From Lentisphaeria bacterium (lineage in GTDB: Bacteria > Verrucomicrobiota > Lentisphaeria > Victivallales > GWF2-50-93): 6,577 nt of DNA. The DNA lies in contig JAGVIF010000013.1 of NCBI GenBank assembly GCA_020056205.1, positions 1 through 6,577 on the forward strand, given 5' to 3'. Below the pieces are notes generated by a model. It worked only from the letters and a program-made list of their open reading frames with translations. It searched no databases and was not told where the DNA came from. The position numbers and the translations under genes were made by a program. Below are positions 6,555-6,577 of the stretch, in pieces. Every line of letters begins with the position of its first letter. Within the stretch, counting starts at the first letter, position 1.

Positions 6555-6577
6555 ACCTAACCAGGCGCTTGAGTTGA
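6555..6577 (+). other. Possible left arm of an integron attC site, cut by window end
   Basis: ACCTAAC at 6555-6561 matches the integron R'' core (RYYYAAC). It is followed at the expected distance by GCGCTTGAGTTGA (6565-6577), which resembles the L'' half of many environmental attC sites. It begins 11 nt after the stop of the ORF remnant, the usual place for a cassette recombination site. The complementary right arm ending GTTRRRY would lie beyond 6577, so the palindrome cannot be confirmed. The 7-base core alone is expected by chance several times in a sequence this long. Confidence 0.3.

Larger units (their letters stand above)
6269..6577. other. Intergenic region after the operon
   Basis: These 309 nt hold no complete convincing gene on either strand. 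They contain an 8-bp palindrome TCGGCCGA near 6283, the long palindrome, the ORF remnant and the attC-like edge described separately. No typical intrinsic terminator (GC-rich stem followed by a T-run) is visible, so how the operon ends is unclear. A 28-codon minus-strand frame passes through the palindrome but has nothing to support it. Confidence 0.5.

Overview
The window is a compact four-gene, plus-strand operon (about 293 to 6268) flanked by short non-coding regions rich in repeats. Three consecutive genes encode membrane-anchored SPFH (stomatin/prohibitin/flotillin/HflK-C) proteins, and the fourth encodes a P1B-type heavy-metal cation-transporting ATPase. The gaps are 16 nt, then 18 nt (or none, if the third gene starts at an in-frame GTG), then a 4-nt ATGA overlap. 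Co-transcription and translational coupling are therefore very likely.

Layout: 1-292 holds two arrays of 8-bp direct repeats, a GC-rich inverted repeat, a possible -10 box and competing hairpins. 293-2203 is an HflK-like protein fused to a long multi-spanning N-terminal membrane region. 2220-3167 is an HflC-like protein. 3186-4295 is a second, conventionally sized HflK-like protein. 4292-6268 is the P-type ATPase. 6269-6577 (309 nt) has no complete gene. It carries a perfect 16-bp-stem palindrome, a start-less ORF tail that looks like a gene remnant and, at the very edge, a sequence resembling the left arm of an integron attC site.

Working together (inference): HflK and HflC of E. coli form a large membrane cage around the FtsH protease. 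Here two HflK-like proteins and one HflC-like protein are encoded with a metal pump, and no FtsH gene is in view. The simplest hypothesis is an SPFH scaffold or microdomain that organises, protects or controls turnover of the ATPase. The ATPase has all the catalytic P-type motifs and a CPC metal site. It lacks an N-terminal heavy-metal-associated domain and has an unusual last transmembrane motif (HTVST), so the metal cannot be named from sequence.

Organism: a bacterium of moderate GC content. The HflK/HflC/ATPase grouping, the intergenic octamer repeats and the palindromes suggest an uncultured lineage, perhaps of the Planctomycetes-Verrucomicrobia-Omnitrophota sphere. This is an impression from general knowledge; nothing in the window fixes the taxon.
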